Origin: Elusimicrobiota bacterium
Lineage (GTDB): Bacteria > Elusimicrobiota > Elusimicrobia > UBA1565 > UBA9628
Direction of reading: 5' to 3'
Length of the DNA: 64,000 bases
NCBI GenBank assembly: GCA_016194705.1
Contig: JACQAZ010000038.1
Span: 62,001-126,000 of the forward strand
The notes under the pieces are model-generated. The model was given only the letters and a program-made list of their open reading frames with translations. It was not told the origin of the DNA and made no database searches. Both the position numbers and the translations under genes were made by a program. This document shows positions 47,653 through 56,879 of this stretch, piece by piece (the first letter of the stretch is position 1; every line of letters begins with the position of its first letter).

Positions 47653-50064
47653 TCAGGGGGCGCCGGGAACGATCTGGTAGGCCTTGCCTTCGAAGACCAC
47701 GGTCAGGTCCGAGCCGACGGCCAGGTAGCGGCCGAGCTCGGGGTGCGCGTGGAGCAGGTCGAAGTACTCGGGACTCAGGTAATTGATCTTGACCATCCCC
47801 AGGCCGCTCTTGTTCTCGGCGAGCTCGTAGTCGCCGTCGATCCACGACGAGCCCCGGCGGTAGAAGGTCTTGCCGGCGACCGACTTGGTTTCGGCGACGC
47901 TGCGGCCCTCGTCCTTGAGCTCTTGCCGGACCTCGTTCTCCGCCTTCTTCATCGCGTCGAAACCGCCGCCTCCGCCTCGGCTAGCCGCGACGTCCATATT
48001 GGATGCCGCGCCCGAGACCATCGAGAGCGAGCTCGGAGCCGCCACCTCCGCCATCCTCTGGAAGAGGCTCGACGCGGCCTGCGCCTTCATGGCGAGGCGC
48101 GCCCCGCCCGTGAAGCCGCTGGCCTTTGCCGTTTGCGACATGTCGTTGAGTATGCGCACCTGCTGGTTGTGGGCGTTCTGCAGGTTCATGCCCTCCTCGG
48201 TGATTAGATACGAGGTGTAGGGAGTCACGATCCCGAAGCGCTTGGCCAGGCGCACGATCTCGTTGACGACCTCCGGGTCGGCCCGGCCGGACAGGCGTAT
48301 CGCGTCGAGCTCGTGGGCGACCTTCATGTTCGCCCAGAGCCGGGGCAGGAAGGAGTGGCGCGGAGCGTTGTCGGGCAGCTCGACTGGGAACTCGAAGCGC
48401 GCTTCCCGTCCTCCGGACCGGCCGGTGACCACCAGATTCCCCTTGCCGTGTCCTTTGTAGCGTCCCATCAGAGTCAGCTCCGCGCCGTAAAAGAGGTCCG
48501 TGACCGGCCGCGGATAGACCTGCACGGCGTCGACACCCTTCCAGTCGAGCTTGACGTCGGTCAGCGCCGGCTTGGCGACCTTCTGGTAGAGCGTCGAGAT
48601 CTTATTCTCGATGTCCTCTCCCGTCGCGACGTAGTCGTGCGTGCCGCGGTTGGTCTCGGCGAGCTTATCAAGGAACAGGGTGTTGACGTCCGAGCCTACG
48701 CCGAAGGTGAAGAGCCGCGCGCGCAGCGCCTGATTGGTCTGCTCGGCGTTGGTCAGCAAAGATGAGATGTCGGTCTGGCCGACCGTGGGCAGGCCGTCGG
48801 TCATGAAGAAGACCATCGGAACGCGGCCCTCTTCATGATGGAGGAGTTTGAGCCCCTCGTTGAGGCCGCCCTCGATGTTGGTCCCGCCGGCCGCCTCGAT
48901 CCGCTCCACATATCGCAGGGCGCGCGCCTTGTTGTCGGTCGTGCCCGCCACGAGATGGTCCTCGAAGGCGCTCGTGTCGGTCGCGAAGTCGACGATGCCG
49001 AAACGGTCGTGAGCGGAGAGGCGCTTCAAGCAGTAGGCCAACGCCTTGCGGGCTTGCTCGATCTTGCCGTTTTCCTCCATCGAACCCGAGCGGTCGACGA
49101 TGAAGACCACGTCCTTGGGCGTGACGATCTTCTCATCGACGTGAGGCTTGGGCGAGAGCGAGAGCATGAAGTAGCCGTCCTCGCCCTGCTCCTTGAAGGT
49201 CAAAAGGCCGGCGGCCAGCGGATCCTCGCGCATCGAGTAGAACAGGCTCAAGTCCTCGGCGGTGGCGGCCGAGGCCGGCTCGTAAGTGATCCGGGCCTTG
49301 TTGTCGCCGTCCTTGGTGATCGCAACCGCGGGGTTGGGGGAATAGAGCGTGCGTATGGGCTTGCTCGTGTTCAAGTCGAGCTTGATCGAGCCGCGGCCTG
49401 AGGCGCCTTGGATCATCTGCGCGGATTTCAGGGGGACGGTCAGGCTCGTGAGGTCGCCGCTCTTATGAAGGACCTGGGTCATCGAGAGGCGGACCTCGAC
49501 GTCCGAGTTGGGCTCGATCGGGAACACGCGGGCGCGGAACATGCGCTCGCCGATGAGTTCGAGCAGAGCCGGGTCGCGCAGCTGGCGGACGATGTTCTCG
49601 TAGATGGTCGTGGCCTGGCCCGATTCGAGCAGCTCGCCCTTCATGCTCTTGCCGCCGACCGTCATCGAGAAGCCGGACAGCACGGTGTCGGCCGGGATCG
49701 GAACGATGAGGACTCCCTCGAGGCGCGAGCCTGTGGGATTATGGAAGGTGATCCGGTAGCTCAAGTTCGCGGCCTGGTCGTCCACGGTCCCTTCGACCGA
49801 GTAGCCCGACAGCGAGACAGGTGTCGTCACCGGCGGGGTGACGACCGGGGGCCGAGGATTGGGCCCCGGGCGCGGGAACGGCAGGGGATGCGGCAGCGGC
49901 AGGGGGCGGATCGGCATGCCCGGCATGATCGTGTTGAGGAGTTTCCCCTGCCCCATCGGCCAGGCGATGAGCTGTTGGGCCTGGGTCTGCGTCGCGGCCA
50001 GGACGCTTGCGAGCACGAGCGACCAGGCGAGATTGAACTTCGTGAGTCGAGTCTGCGTCTTCAT
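47653..50064 (-). CDS. exported VIT and von Willebrand A domain protein
   Basis: An 803-residue exported protein. Signal peptide (to TQTQAQ), a Pro-rich linker (~40-75, PLPLPHPLPFPRPGPNPRPP), a VIT domain (~80-215, with YSVEGTVDDQAANLSYRITF and FEN-type VPIPADTVLSGF), a vWA domain (~325-505) with an intact MIDAS (DRSGS, Thr of ATDTSAFEDH-region and FMTDGLP), then a long C-terminal region. Residues ~690-725 contain SGAASNMDVAASRGGGGGFD, which recurs in the anti-sigma factor nearby. VIT-vWA proteins are thought to bind proteins through a metal-dependent site. A GGAGG Shine-Dalgarno lies 6-10 nt before ATG 50064. Confidence 0.85.
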   Translation of the reverse strand: MKTQTRLTKFNLAWSLVLASVLAATQTQAQQLIAWPMGQGKLLNTIMPGMPIRPLPLPHPLPFPRPGPNPRPPVVTPPVTTPVSLSGYSVEGTVDDQAANLSYRITFHNPTGSRLEGVLIVPIPADTVLSGFSMTVGGKSMKGELLESGQATTIYENIVRQLRDPALLELIGERMFRARVFPIEPNSDVEVRLSMTQVLHKSGDLTSLTVPLKSAQMIQGASGRGSIKLDLNTSKPIRTLYSPNPAVAITKDGDNKARITYEPASAATAEDLSLFYSMREDPLAAGLLTFKEQGEDGYFMLSLSPKPHVDEKIVTPKDVVFIVDRSGSMEENGKIEQARKALAYCLKRLSAHDRFGIVDFATDTSAFEDHLVAGTTDNKARALRYVERIEAAGGTNIEGGLNEGLKLLHHEEGRVPMVFFMTDGLPTVGQTDISSLLTNAEQTNQALRARLFTFGVGSDVNTLFLDKLAETNRGTHDYVATGEDIENKISTLYQKVAKPALTDVKLDWKGVDAVQVYPRPVTDLFYGAELTLMGRYKGHGKGNLVVTGRSGGREARFEFPVELPDNAPRHSFLPRLWANMKVAHELDAIRLSGRADPEVVNEIVRLAKRFGIVTPYTSYLITEEGMNLQNAHNQQVRILNDMSQTAKASGFTGGARLAMKAQAASSLFQRMAEVAAPSSLSMVSGAASNMDVAASRGGGGGFDAMKKAENEVRQELKDEGRSVAETKSVAGKTFYRRGSSWIDGDYELAENKSGLGMVKINYLSPEYFDLLHAHPELGRYLAVGSDLTVVFEGKAYQIVPGAP

Positions 50065-50147
50065 GGCGTCCCTCCGTGCGGTCATGCGGATACGACACCC
50101 GGGGTCGGGAAAGGTTCCCGCCGGAACCCGCTTTGCCCAAAATTTGC

Positions 50148-50153
50148 CAAAAT
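50148..50153 (+). promoter_or_regulatory. -10 box, leaderless start
   Basis: CAAAAT six bases before GTG 50160. Confidence 0.35.
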
Positions 50154-50159
50154 AGAGCT

Positions 50160-50630
50160 GTGACGACGAGACGGCTTCTGTTCGCCGCGTGCGTGTTGGC
50201 CGCCGGCTGCAGCTCGGGACCGGCGCGTAATAAGGAAACGATCCAGCCCGTTGAGCCGAGGCCCGACTGGGTCGGCCGCCGCTCGGGGATATTCGCGGGG
50301 GCCAAGGGTTCCTCGATGATCGAGGGGATCGCTTCGGCCCAGACGGTCGAGGTTGCCGACGATGCGGCCTGCAAGGAAGTCGAAAAGATATTGCGGCAGC
50401 GGCTCATCGCGCTGCTTCCGGCCTCGCAGCCCGCCGAGAGCATGCCGGCCCTCAAGGTGGAGGACGCGTCGATCTTCAGCCGCTGGCAGGACCTCGGACG
50501 CGGCACGGTCTCCTCGCTCTGCGTCATCAACCGCGACGGGGTCAGGCGGACCATCGAGCAGACTTTCCAATCGCTTCAGCGCGAATACATGCTCGTCCAG
50601 ATCGAACTGATCCTTCCGTCGGCCAAATAG
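50160..50630 (+). CDS. lipoprotein of unknown function
   Basis: A 156-residue lipoprotein (MTTRRLLFAACVLAAGC, lipobox Cys17). The mature part is alpha-beta (DDAACKEVEKILRQRLIALL; EREYMLVQIELILPS) and resembles LPP20/penicillin-binding-protein-activator-like lipoproteins, without certainty. GTG 50160 fits the leaderless pattern; a longer open frame lacks the signal sequence at its start. A strong terminator follows. Confidence 0.6.
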   Translation: MTTRRLLFAACVLAAGCSSGPARNKETIQPVEPRPDWVGRRSGIFAGAKGSSMIEGIASAQTVEVADDAACKEVEKILRQRLIALLPASQPAESMPALKVEDASIFSRWQDLGRGTVSSLCVINRDGVRRTIEQTFQSLQREYMLVQIELILPSAK

Positions 50631-50633
50631 CGA

Positions 50634-50672
50634 GCCCCGCCCCGCGAGCCTCTCGCGGGACGGGGCCTTTTC
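50634..50672 (+). terminator. intrinsic terminator of the 50160 lipoprotein gene
   Basis: GCCCCG-CCCCGCGAG pairs with CTCGCGGGACGGGGC (15 positions with one C-A mismatch, 3-nt loop CCT), followed by CTTTTC. It serves the plus strand. Confidence 0.85.
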
Positions 50673-50688
50673 TATGCACGCCTGGGGC

Positions 50689-51636
50689 TTATGATCCCCA
50701 GATTCGTTTTCTGAGCAGCCAGAGAATGCCGGTCACGGGCAAGGTCCACAATCCGAGGGCGAACACGAAGCCCGTCAAGTTGAGCAGTGAGAGCCCCGTG
50801 CGCACGAAGGTGTTGAAGGAGCCCACGATCGAGTTGCGGATCTCGGTGAGCACGCCGGGCGCCTCGCTCGCCTTGATGACGCTCGGCTGTGCCATGCTGA
50901 CCGTGATGCGAGAGCTCGCCGCCAGGGTGTCGATGTACTTCATGCGGCCGATGGTCTGCTCGATCTCGCCGCCGACGCGCTCGAGCTCGCGCTCGAGTTC
51001 GAGGATGTCGGAGAGCTTGTTGGTCTTGAACTCCATGAGCTCGGTCAGGCGCCGCTCGACCTTGCGCGCGTTCTCGAGGCGCGATTTGAGATCGACGTAC
51101 TCCTCGCTCATGTTCTGGCTCGAGACCGAGCGCGAGACGACGCGCCCGAGCCCTTCGAGCTCCTTTAAGATCGCCTCGAGCTTCTCGGGGGGAGCCTCGA
51201 TCACGATCATCCCGGATTGGTTGTCGCCGTCACCCGAGCTCGTGTCGGAGAATATCTCCGCGCCGTTGCGGTAGACCGCCGCGCGCACGAGGTTGCGGGC
51301 CTTGGCCTGATCCTTGACCTCGAAGGCAAGGGACGCCGTGCGTACGATTTTGCGCACCGCGCCTTGCGGCGTCACTCCAGCTCGCGTCACGCCGTTGAAT
51401 CGGTCGCGTCCTACATCCTTAAGGAGCTTGTCCGAGGCGAACTCGGCTTTCTCCTCGCCGATGCCGCCGGCCGCTCCGGCGACGGCGGCCAGTCCCTGGA
51501 ACGAACTTCTCTTCAGCAAGTCGATATTCCCGACGACCCGCCCTGGCGAGGCGGCGCCGTGCGAGAATCTCAGGGTCCCGAACGCTCCTGCGGCCGCCAC
51601 TACGAGTCCCAGCTTCACGGCTCCCCATTGATTCAT
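50689..51636 (-). CDS. DUF4349 domain membrane protein
   Basis: A 315-residue protein with an N-terminal membrane segment (VKLGLVVAAAGAFGTLRF), a DUF4349 domain (~110-270) with the opening RKIVRTASLAFEVKD and MIVIEAPPEKLEAILKELEG, a coiled-coil stretch (SRLENARKVERRLTELMEF and ELERELERVGGEIEQ), and a C-terminal membrane segment (~285-310, LTGFVFALGLWTLPVTGILW). The family is common near anti-sigma factors and is of unknown role. A GGGGGAGAGG Shine-Dalgarno precedes ATG 51636. It lies between the VIT gene and the anti-sigma gene on the same strand, suggesting one regulon. Confidence 0.82.
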   Translation of the reverse strand: MNQWGAVKLGLVVAAAGAFGTLRFSHGAASPGRVVGNIDLLKRSSFQGLAAVAGAAGGIGEEKAEFASDKLLKDVGRDRFNGVTRAGVTPQGAVRKIVRTASLAFEVKDQAKARNLVRAAVYRNGAEIFSDTSSGDGDNQSGMIVIEAPPEKLEAILKELEGLGRVVSRSVSSQNMSEEYVDLKSRLENARKVERRLTELMEFKTNKLSDILELERELERVGGEIEQTIGRMKYIDTLAASSRITVSMAQPSVIKASEAPGVLTEIRNSIVGSFNTFVRTGLSLLNLTGFVFALGLWTLPVTGILWLLRKRIWGS

Positions 51637-51701
51637 ATCCTCTCCCCCATGCGTCGTGCGGGATAAGACACGAAGGGCGGCTGAAAGTTCCGGGGCGGGT
51701 G

Positions 51702-53081
51702 CTAGGGCAGCTTTTCGAAGTAGACCGGCTTCTCGGTTTTGGGGATGACGCGGAACTGGTAGGAAGGGACCGCGAGGGCTTTGGCGTCGTTGGCGAGCGG
51801 CAGTTCGTGATAGGAGACCACGATGCGATCCTCGCTGGGCGTCACGCGCGAGATCTGGATGGAGGTGCTCGGGCTCGTCGCGAAAACGACGGCCAGCATC
51901 TGGCTTGCGTAGTCGATCTTGGGCGGGGCCGCGGTCATCTCGTACTTGTGCCAGAGATCGCGGCGTTCGGTCTCGGAGCGGATCAGCACGCCGGGGGCCT
52001 CGTCGAGCTTGCCGTTCTTGTCGAGGCGCTCGAGGTCGGGTACCGCCGATCCGACCTTGGCCGGCTCTTGAGCGATGATCATCGGCGTCTGCCCGGGGCC
52101 CAACGACGCGGGGGCCACCTGCGCCCGCAGCTGGAAGGCGCTCGCGCTGTTTGCGCCCTGCATCGCGGAAAGCATGGCTAGGCGCGTGCGCTCCTCGCGG
52201 CTCGACGGCGGGATGATCCGCATTTTGCTTCTCTTCTTTTCGGCCTCTATGCCCGCGATGAGCTCCTCGTTCGAGGTCACCTTCGCTTTCCCTTCGGCGG
52301 GGGCGGCCGCCGGCGCATCGAGCGGCTCTCCCTTCGCGCGGGCCAGCGCCTTTCCCGTGCTGGTGACCGACGCGTCCTTGGCTTCTTTCTCGGAGACGAG
52401 CCTCTGCTGCAATTCGGCCTTTTGCTTGAGGAAATCCACGGATTCCACGGCGGACTTGTTGTCGCGGGCGCCTGCGACCTCGAGATTCCGGCTGGCCGCT
52501 TCATCGAGAGAGCCAGCGGCCGACTGCCCCGCGCGGTCGAAATCGTTGGGCTGGCCCCCCGCCGCTTTCTTGAGCGCGGCAAACCCGCCGCTTCCTCCTC
52601 CGCCTGCTCCGCGCACGGAGGACAGAGTGTCCGACGCCGGCGGCGCGGCCGCGAATTTGGGAGCCGCGGCCGGCGCGCGGCGCGGGGCGTCGACGGCCAT
52701 GTTCGACGCGACGCCCGAGATCGTCCCCAGCTCGGGTTGGAGCATGTTCCGGGCCTTGTCCATCACGACGAACATGACGATCAGAGATGAGAGCGCGAAG
52801 GCCGCGTAGCGCGGGATTCCGGGCGGCAGCAGGAAAAAATTGCGGGACGGTGCCGGAGACTCCCCGGCCTGACGGCGCCGCTCGAGCCGCTGCATGAAGC
52901 CGACGGGCAGGGGCTTGCGGCCGACGCCTGCGACCATCTTCGAGATGCCGTGGAGCTCCTCGTACTCGGAGCGGCAGCCCGAGCAGGCCGATAAGTGGGC
53001 CTCGGCCTGCGAGCGTTCCGGGGCCGCGAGCTCACGGTCCAGGAATTCGGTCAATCGCTCTCGAAAGGTTCTACAATCCAT
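51702..53081 (-). CDS. zinc-finger (zf-HC2) anti-sigma factor with large periplasmic part
   Basis: A 459-residue membrane anti-sigma factor. The cytoplasmic N terminus has the anti-sigma zinc finger (AHLSACSGCRSEY, H-x3-C-x2-C) after TFRERLTEFLDRELAAPERS. A single membrane segment (~95-115, YAAFALSSLIVMFVVMDKAR) leads to a ~340-residue periplasmic region with Ala/Gly/Pro-rich parts, SGVASNMAVDAPRR, RGAGGGGSGGFAALKKAAGG and a C-terminal beta-rich domain. It should hold the ECF sigma inactive until an envelope signal. ATG 53081 overlaps the sigma gene's TGA (TGATG), so the two are translated together. Confidence 0.85.
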   Translation of the reverse strand: MDCRTFRERLTEFLDRELAAPERSQAEAHLSACSGCRSEYEELHGISKMVAGVGRKPLPVGFMQRLERRRQAGESPAPSRNFFLLPPGIPRYAAFALSSLIVMFVVMDKARNMLQPELGTISGVASNMAVDAPRRAPAAAPKFAAAPPASDTLSSVRGAGGGGSGGFAALKKAAGGQPNDFDRAGQSAAGSLDEAASRNLEVAGARDNKSAVESVDFLKQKAELQQRLVSEKEAKDASVTSTGKALARAKGEPLDAPAAAPAEGKAKVTSNEELIAGIEAEKKRSKMRIIPPSSREERTRLAMLSAMQGANSASAFQLRAQVAPASLGPGQTPMIIAQEPAKVGSAVPDLERLDKNGKLDEAPGVLIRSETERRDLWHKYEMTAAPPKIDYASQMLAVVFATSPSTSIQISRVTPSEDRIVVSYHELPLANDAKALAVPSYQFRVIPKTEKPVYFEKLP

Positions 53082-53626
53082 CACTGTGTGACGTACTTCT
53101 GCAGCTTCTCCTTGAGAGCCTCTCGGGCCCTGGACAACCGCGACTTGACCGTGCCCTCGGGTATGTCGAGGGCCGCCGCGATCTCCTGGTAGGACTGCCC
53201 CTCGATCTCGCGCAGTATGACGACCGCGCGGCTCTCCGGATCGAGTTCCAGCAGGGCCTTCTGCACCATGGCACCCTTCTCGTCTGTCTCCAGGCCCGTG
53301 TCGAGAGGCTTGCTGTCGTCCTTGAAGTTGGGCTCCTCGTCTTCGTCGTCGCCCGAAAACAGGCTCAGAGGGACCATCTTCCAAAGACCGCGCCGCTTCT
53401 CGGAGCGGACCCGGTTCTTCCAGGTGTTGACCGTGATGCGATAGACCCAGGTCGAAAGCGAGGATTCGCCGCGGAAGCCGGGCAGGGCCTTGAGCGCTCG
53501 AATCAGCGCGTCCTGCGCCAAGTCTTCCGCGTCGGATGCATTCCCCGTCAGGCGCAGGGCCAGGTTGTAGACCAGGACCGCGTTTCCTTCGAGGAACTCG
53601 CTTTCCGACACAGGTTTGGACACCAT
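53081..53626 (-). CDS. ECF RNA polymerase sigma factor (RpoE-like)
   Basis: A 181-residue group IV sigma factor. Region 2 (~20-85) has YNLALRLTGNASDAEDLAQD and a core-binding FRGESSLSTWVYRITVNTWK segment; region 4 (~125-175) has the helix-turn-helix IEGQSYQEIAAALDIPEGTV with KSRLSRAREALKEKL. The two regions are joined by an acidic linker (DDEDEEPNF). It directs polymerase to promoters of an envelope-linked regulon. The cognate anti-sigma factor follows directly. An inverted repeat surrounds its -10 box. Confidence 0.93.
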   Translation of the reverse strand: MVSKPVSESEFLEGNAVLVYNLALRLTGNASDAEDLAQDALIRALKALPGFRGESSLSTWVYRITVNTWKNRVRSEKRRGLWKMVPLSLFSGDDEDEEPNFKDDSKPLDTGLETDEKGAMVQKALLELDPESRAVVILREIEGQSYQEIAAALDIPEGTVKSRLSRAREALKEKLQKYVTQ

Positions 53627-53638
53627 ATATTTGCAGAG

Positions 53639-53668
53639 GTTCCCTAAGTGTAGCAGGATTGAGGGAAC
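53639..53668 (-). promoter_or_regulatory. sigma-gene promoter inside an inverted repeat
   Basis: GTTCCC-N18-GGGAAC (arms 53639-53644 and 53663-53668) surrounds TGCTACACT, whose -10 hexamer TACACT is 53652-53647. The start codon is 20 bases further. The arms could bind a repressor; GGGAAC also resembles the -35 of ECF promoters. Confidence 0.4.
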
Positions 53669-53696
53669 GCCGCCAGACTTTGGGTGTTACGAGAGG

Positions 53697-54362
53697 CTAG
53701 GGCTTGAAAGCCCGGAGGTCCTTGGTGACCCTGAAGGGGGGCTCGGTGACTTTCTTGAGCTCGTCGAGGCTCGTGCCCGCGGCGAGCTCCTGCAGGAGCA
53801 GGCCGTCCTTGGTGACGTCGAAGACGGCCAGCTCGGTGATGACGGCCGAGACGACTCCCTTGCCCGTCAGGGGCAAGGTGCATTCCTTTAATATCTTGGG
53901 CTTGCCTTCCTTGGTCGTATGCTCCATGGCCACGATGACGCGCTTGGCGCCGGCCACCATGTCCATGGCGCCGCCCATCCCTTTGACCTTCTTGCCCGGG
54001 ATCATCCAGTTGGCGAGGTCCCCGAATTGCGAGACCTCCATCGCGCCGAGTATGGTCGCATCGAGGTGTCCGCCGCGCACGATCGCAAAAGAGTCGTGCG
54101 AGCCGAAATAGCAGCAGCCGGGAAGTTCGGTGATGGTCTCCTTGCCGGCGTTGATGAGGTCGGGGTCCTGCTCGCCCTCGAGCGGGTAGGGTCCGTAGCC
54201 GAGCATGCCGTTCTCGGTGTGAAGGACGATCTCAATTCCGCCCGGAAGGTGGTTCGGAACCAAAGTGGGGACGCCGATGCCGAGGTTGACGTAGTCGCCG
54301 TCCTTCAATTGCCGCGCGGCCTGGCGGGCGATTGTGACGCGCTTGTCCATGTCTTTGGCCAT
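53697..54362 (-). CDS. scoB: 3-oxoacid CoA-transferase subunit B
   Basis: A 221-residue beta subunit of succinyl-CoA:3-ketoacid (or acetate-family) CoA-transferase. The catalytic Glu that forms the enzyme-CoA thioester is in [13 protein letters not shown], and the glycine-rich [12 protein letters not shown] and [20 protein letters not shown] loops are present. It works with subunit A to move CoA between succinate and acetoacetate or a similar acid. ATG 54362 overlaps the TGA of scoA (TGATG). Exact acyl specificity cannot be told. Confidence 0.9.
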   Translation of the reverse strand: MAKDMDKRVTIARQAARQLKDGDYVNLGIGVPTLVPNHLPGGIEIVLHTENGMLGYGPYPLEGEQDPDLINAGKETITELPGCCYFGSHDSFAIVRGGHLDATILGAMEVSQFGDLANWMIPGKKVKGMGGAMDMVAGAKRVIVAMEHTTKEGKPKILKECTLPLTGKGVVSAVITELAVFDVTKDGLLLQELAAGTSLDELKKVTEPPFRVTKDLRAFKP

Positions 54363-55075
54363 CAGCGCGCCCCCGCCGATTCGCGCTGACGGACGGTCAG
54401 CTTCTCGATGGGCTTGACGTACCCCGAGCCCTGGAAGAGCATGTCCACGTAGACCCCCGGCGTGTGGACCTGGTCGGGCTCGATGGCGCCGGGTGCTACG
54501 AGCTTCTCGACCTCGGCGACGACGACTCCGCCGGCGGTGGCCATGGCTTGGTTGAAATTGCGCGCCGTCTTTCGGTACTGGAGGTTGCCCAGGCCATCGC
54601 CCTTCCAGGCCTTGATCAGGGCGAAATCCGCCTTCAAGGGCTTCTCGAAGACGTACCAGCGCCCGTCGATCTGGCGGGTCTCCTTGCCCTCTGCGACCTT
54701 CGTGCCGTAGCCGGTCGGCGTGAAGAAGCCTCCGATCCCGGCGCCGCCCGCCCGGATGCGCTCGGCGAGAGTCCCCTGCGGGTTCCACTCGACCTCGATG
54801 GTACCGGCCAGGGCGCCGTCCTCGAAGGATTTGCACTCGCCCCCATAGGACATGATCATCTTCTTGACCTGTCCGTTCTTGATCAGCGAGCCGATGCCGT
54901 ACTCGTCGGTGCCCGCGTTGTTCGAGATGAAGGTGAGATTCTTGACGCCCTTGCGGCGGATGGCGGCGATCATGTTCTCGGGATAGCCGCACAGACCGAA
55001 GCCGCCCATCATGATCGTAGCGCCGTCGAAGACTCCCTCGACGGCCTTTTCCGCCGACTCGACGGTCTTGTCCAT
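54362..55075 (-). CDS. scoA: 3-oxoacid CoA-transferase subunit A
   Basis: A 237-residue alpha subunit with the signature glycine-rich start [19 protein letters not shown] and [27 protein letters not shown] near the centre and a C-terminal Rossmann-like half. It forms the heterodimer with the downstream beta subunit. ATG 55075 overlaps the stop of the upstream membrane-protein gene (TGATG), so metK, the membrane protein, scoA and scoB appear to be one translationally linked operon. Confidence 0.92.
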   Translation of the reverse strand: MDKTVESAEKAVEGVFDGATIMMGGFGLCGYPENMIAAIRRKGVKNLTFISNNAGTDEYGIGSLIKNGQVKKMIMSYGGECKSFEDGALAGTIEVEWNPQGTLAERIRAGGAGIGGFFTPTGYGTKVAEGKETRQIDGRWYVFEKPLKADFALIKAWKGDGLGNLQYRKTARNFNQAMATAGGVVVAEVEKLVAPGAIEPDQVHTPGVYVDMLFQGSGYVKPIEKLTVRQRESAGAR

Positions 55076-55527
55076 CAGTGATCGTGCGGGGCTTCAGGCG
55101 CCGGCCGGTAGATCGACGAGACGATCACGCCCAGCACGAGGCACTCGATCAGGCCCGCCGCGGCCCAGGCGGCGGCCAGATGCCAGGAGACCGGGTAGAC
55201 GAAGTAGTTGTGGATCGCGAGCACGGTGGGCCCCAGCAGTCCCGCAAGCAATCCGAAGCGCAGGCCTTGCCCGAGCGGGGACTTGGCGTCTTCGTAGCCG
55301 CGCGTGTAGATCAAGGTGAACATGATCGCGAAGAGAAGATTGCCCGCCATCTGGACCGGCATGCGCTTCTGCATGATCGGGTCCGGATTCCAAACATGGG
55401 CATACTTGGCGCTCTGGTAGACCTGCAGCAGCAGCTTGCCATGGACGACGAACTCCATCACCGCCAAGGCGATGAAGGAGGCGGCGGCAGAGATGCCGGT
55501 CTTCTTGCAGTCCCGTGAGCAGGCCAC
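55075..55527 (-). CDS. small four-helix membrane protein
   Basis: A 150-residue membrane protein, function unknown. Four hydrophobic segments are visible: [57 protein letters not shown] and [20 protein letters not shown]. The family resembles small DUF1761/DUF4199-like membrane proteins, but I cannot name it. GTG 55527 lies three bp after the metK stop. The N terminus has a Cys-rich patch (MACSRDCKK). Confidence 0.6.
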   Translation of the reverse strand: MACSRDCKKTGISAAASFIALAVMEFVVHGKLLLQVYQSAKYAHVWNPDPIMQKRMPVQMAGNLLFAIMFTLIYTRGYEDAKSPLGQGLRFGLLAGLLGPTVLAIHNYFVYPVSWHLAAAWAAAGLIECLVLGVIVSSIYRPAPEAPHDH

Positions 55528-55530
55528 GGC

Positions 55531-56736
<1,206 letters not shown>

Positions 56737-56802
56737 GGTGGTGAGCCTCCGTTGCCGAGCTCTGGCCCCTTTGATCCGAGCGTGAGGAGGGGCGTCGGCA
56801 AG
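56737..56802 (-). promoter_or_regulatory. structured metK leader, candidate SAM-responsive element
   Basis: The ~66-nt leader has an outer stem TTGCCGA/TCGGCAA (56801-56795 with 56758-56752) and an inner stem GCCCCT/AGGGGC (56793-56788 with 56770-56765). The loop-side CCTCC at 56790-56786 is complementary to the GGAGG Shine-Dalgarno at 56750-56746 and overlaps the inner stem, so the two pairings compete. This is the layout of a translational switch. It does not match SAM-I to SAM-III consensus sequences that I know. Confidence 0.45.
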
Positions 56803-56808
56803 GGAGCG

Positions 56809-56814
56809 ATTATA
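56809..56814 (-). promoter_or_regulatory. -10 box of metK
   Basis: Perfect TATAAT on the minus strand (TTGATATAAT), giving a leader of about 66 nt. Confidence 0.6.
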
Positions 56815-56879
56815 TCAAAAAAGAGGTCGGTTTATCGACGGGGGGTATGGGAGCCGAGGACAGTTCTTTTGGCCTGGTT

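Noticed and set aside
56737..56802. Known SAM riboswitch classes in the metK leader
   Set aside because: The leader is too short for SAM-I and lacks the sequence of SAM-II and SAM-III as I know them, so only a candidate element is reported.
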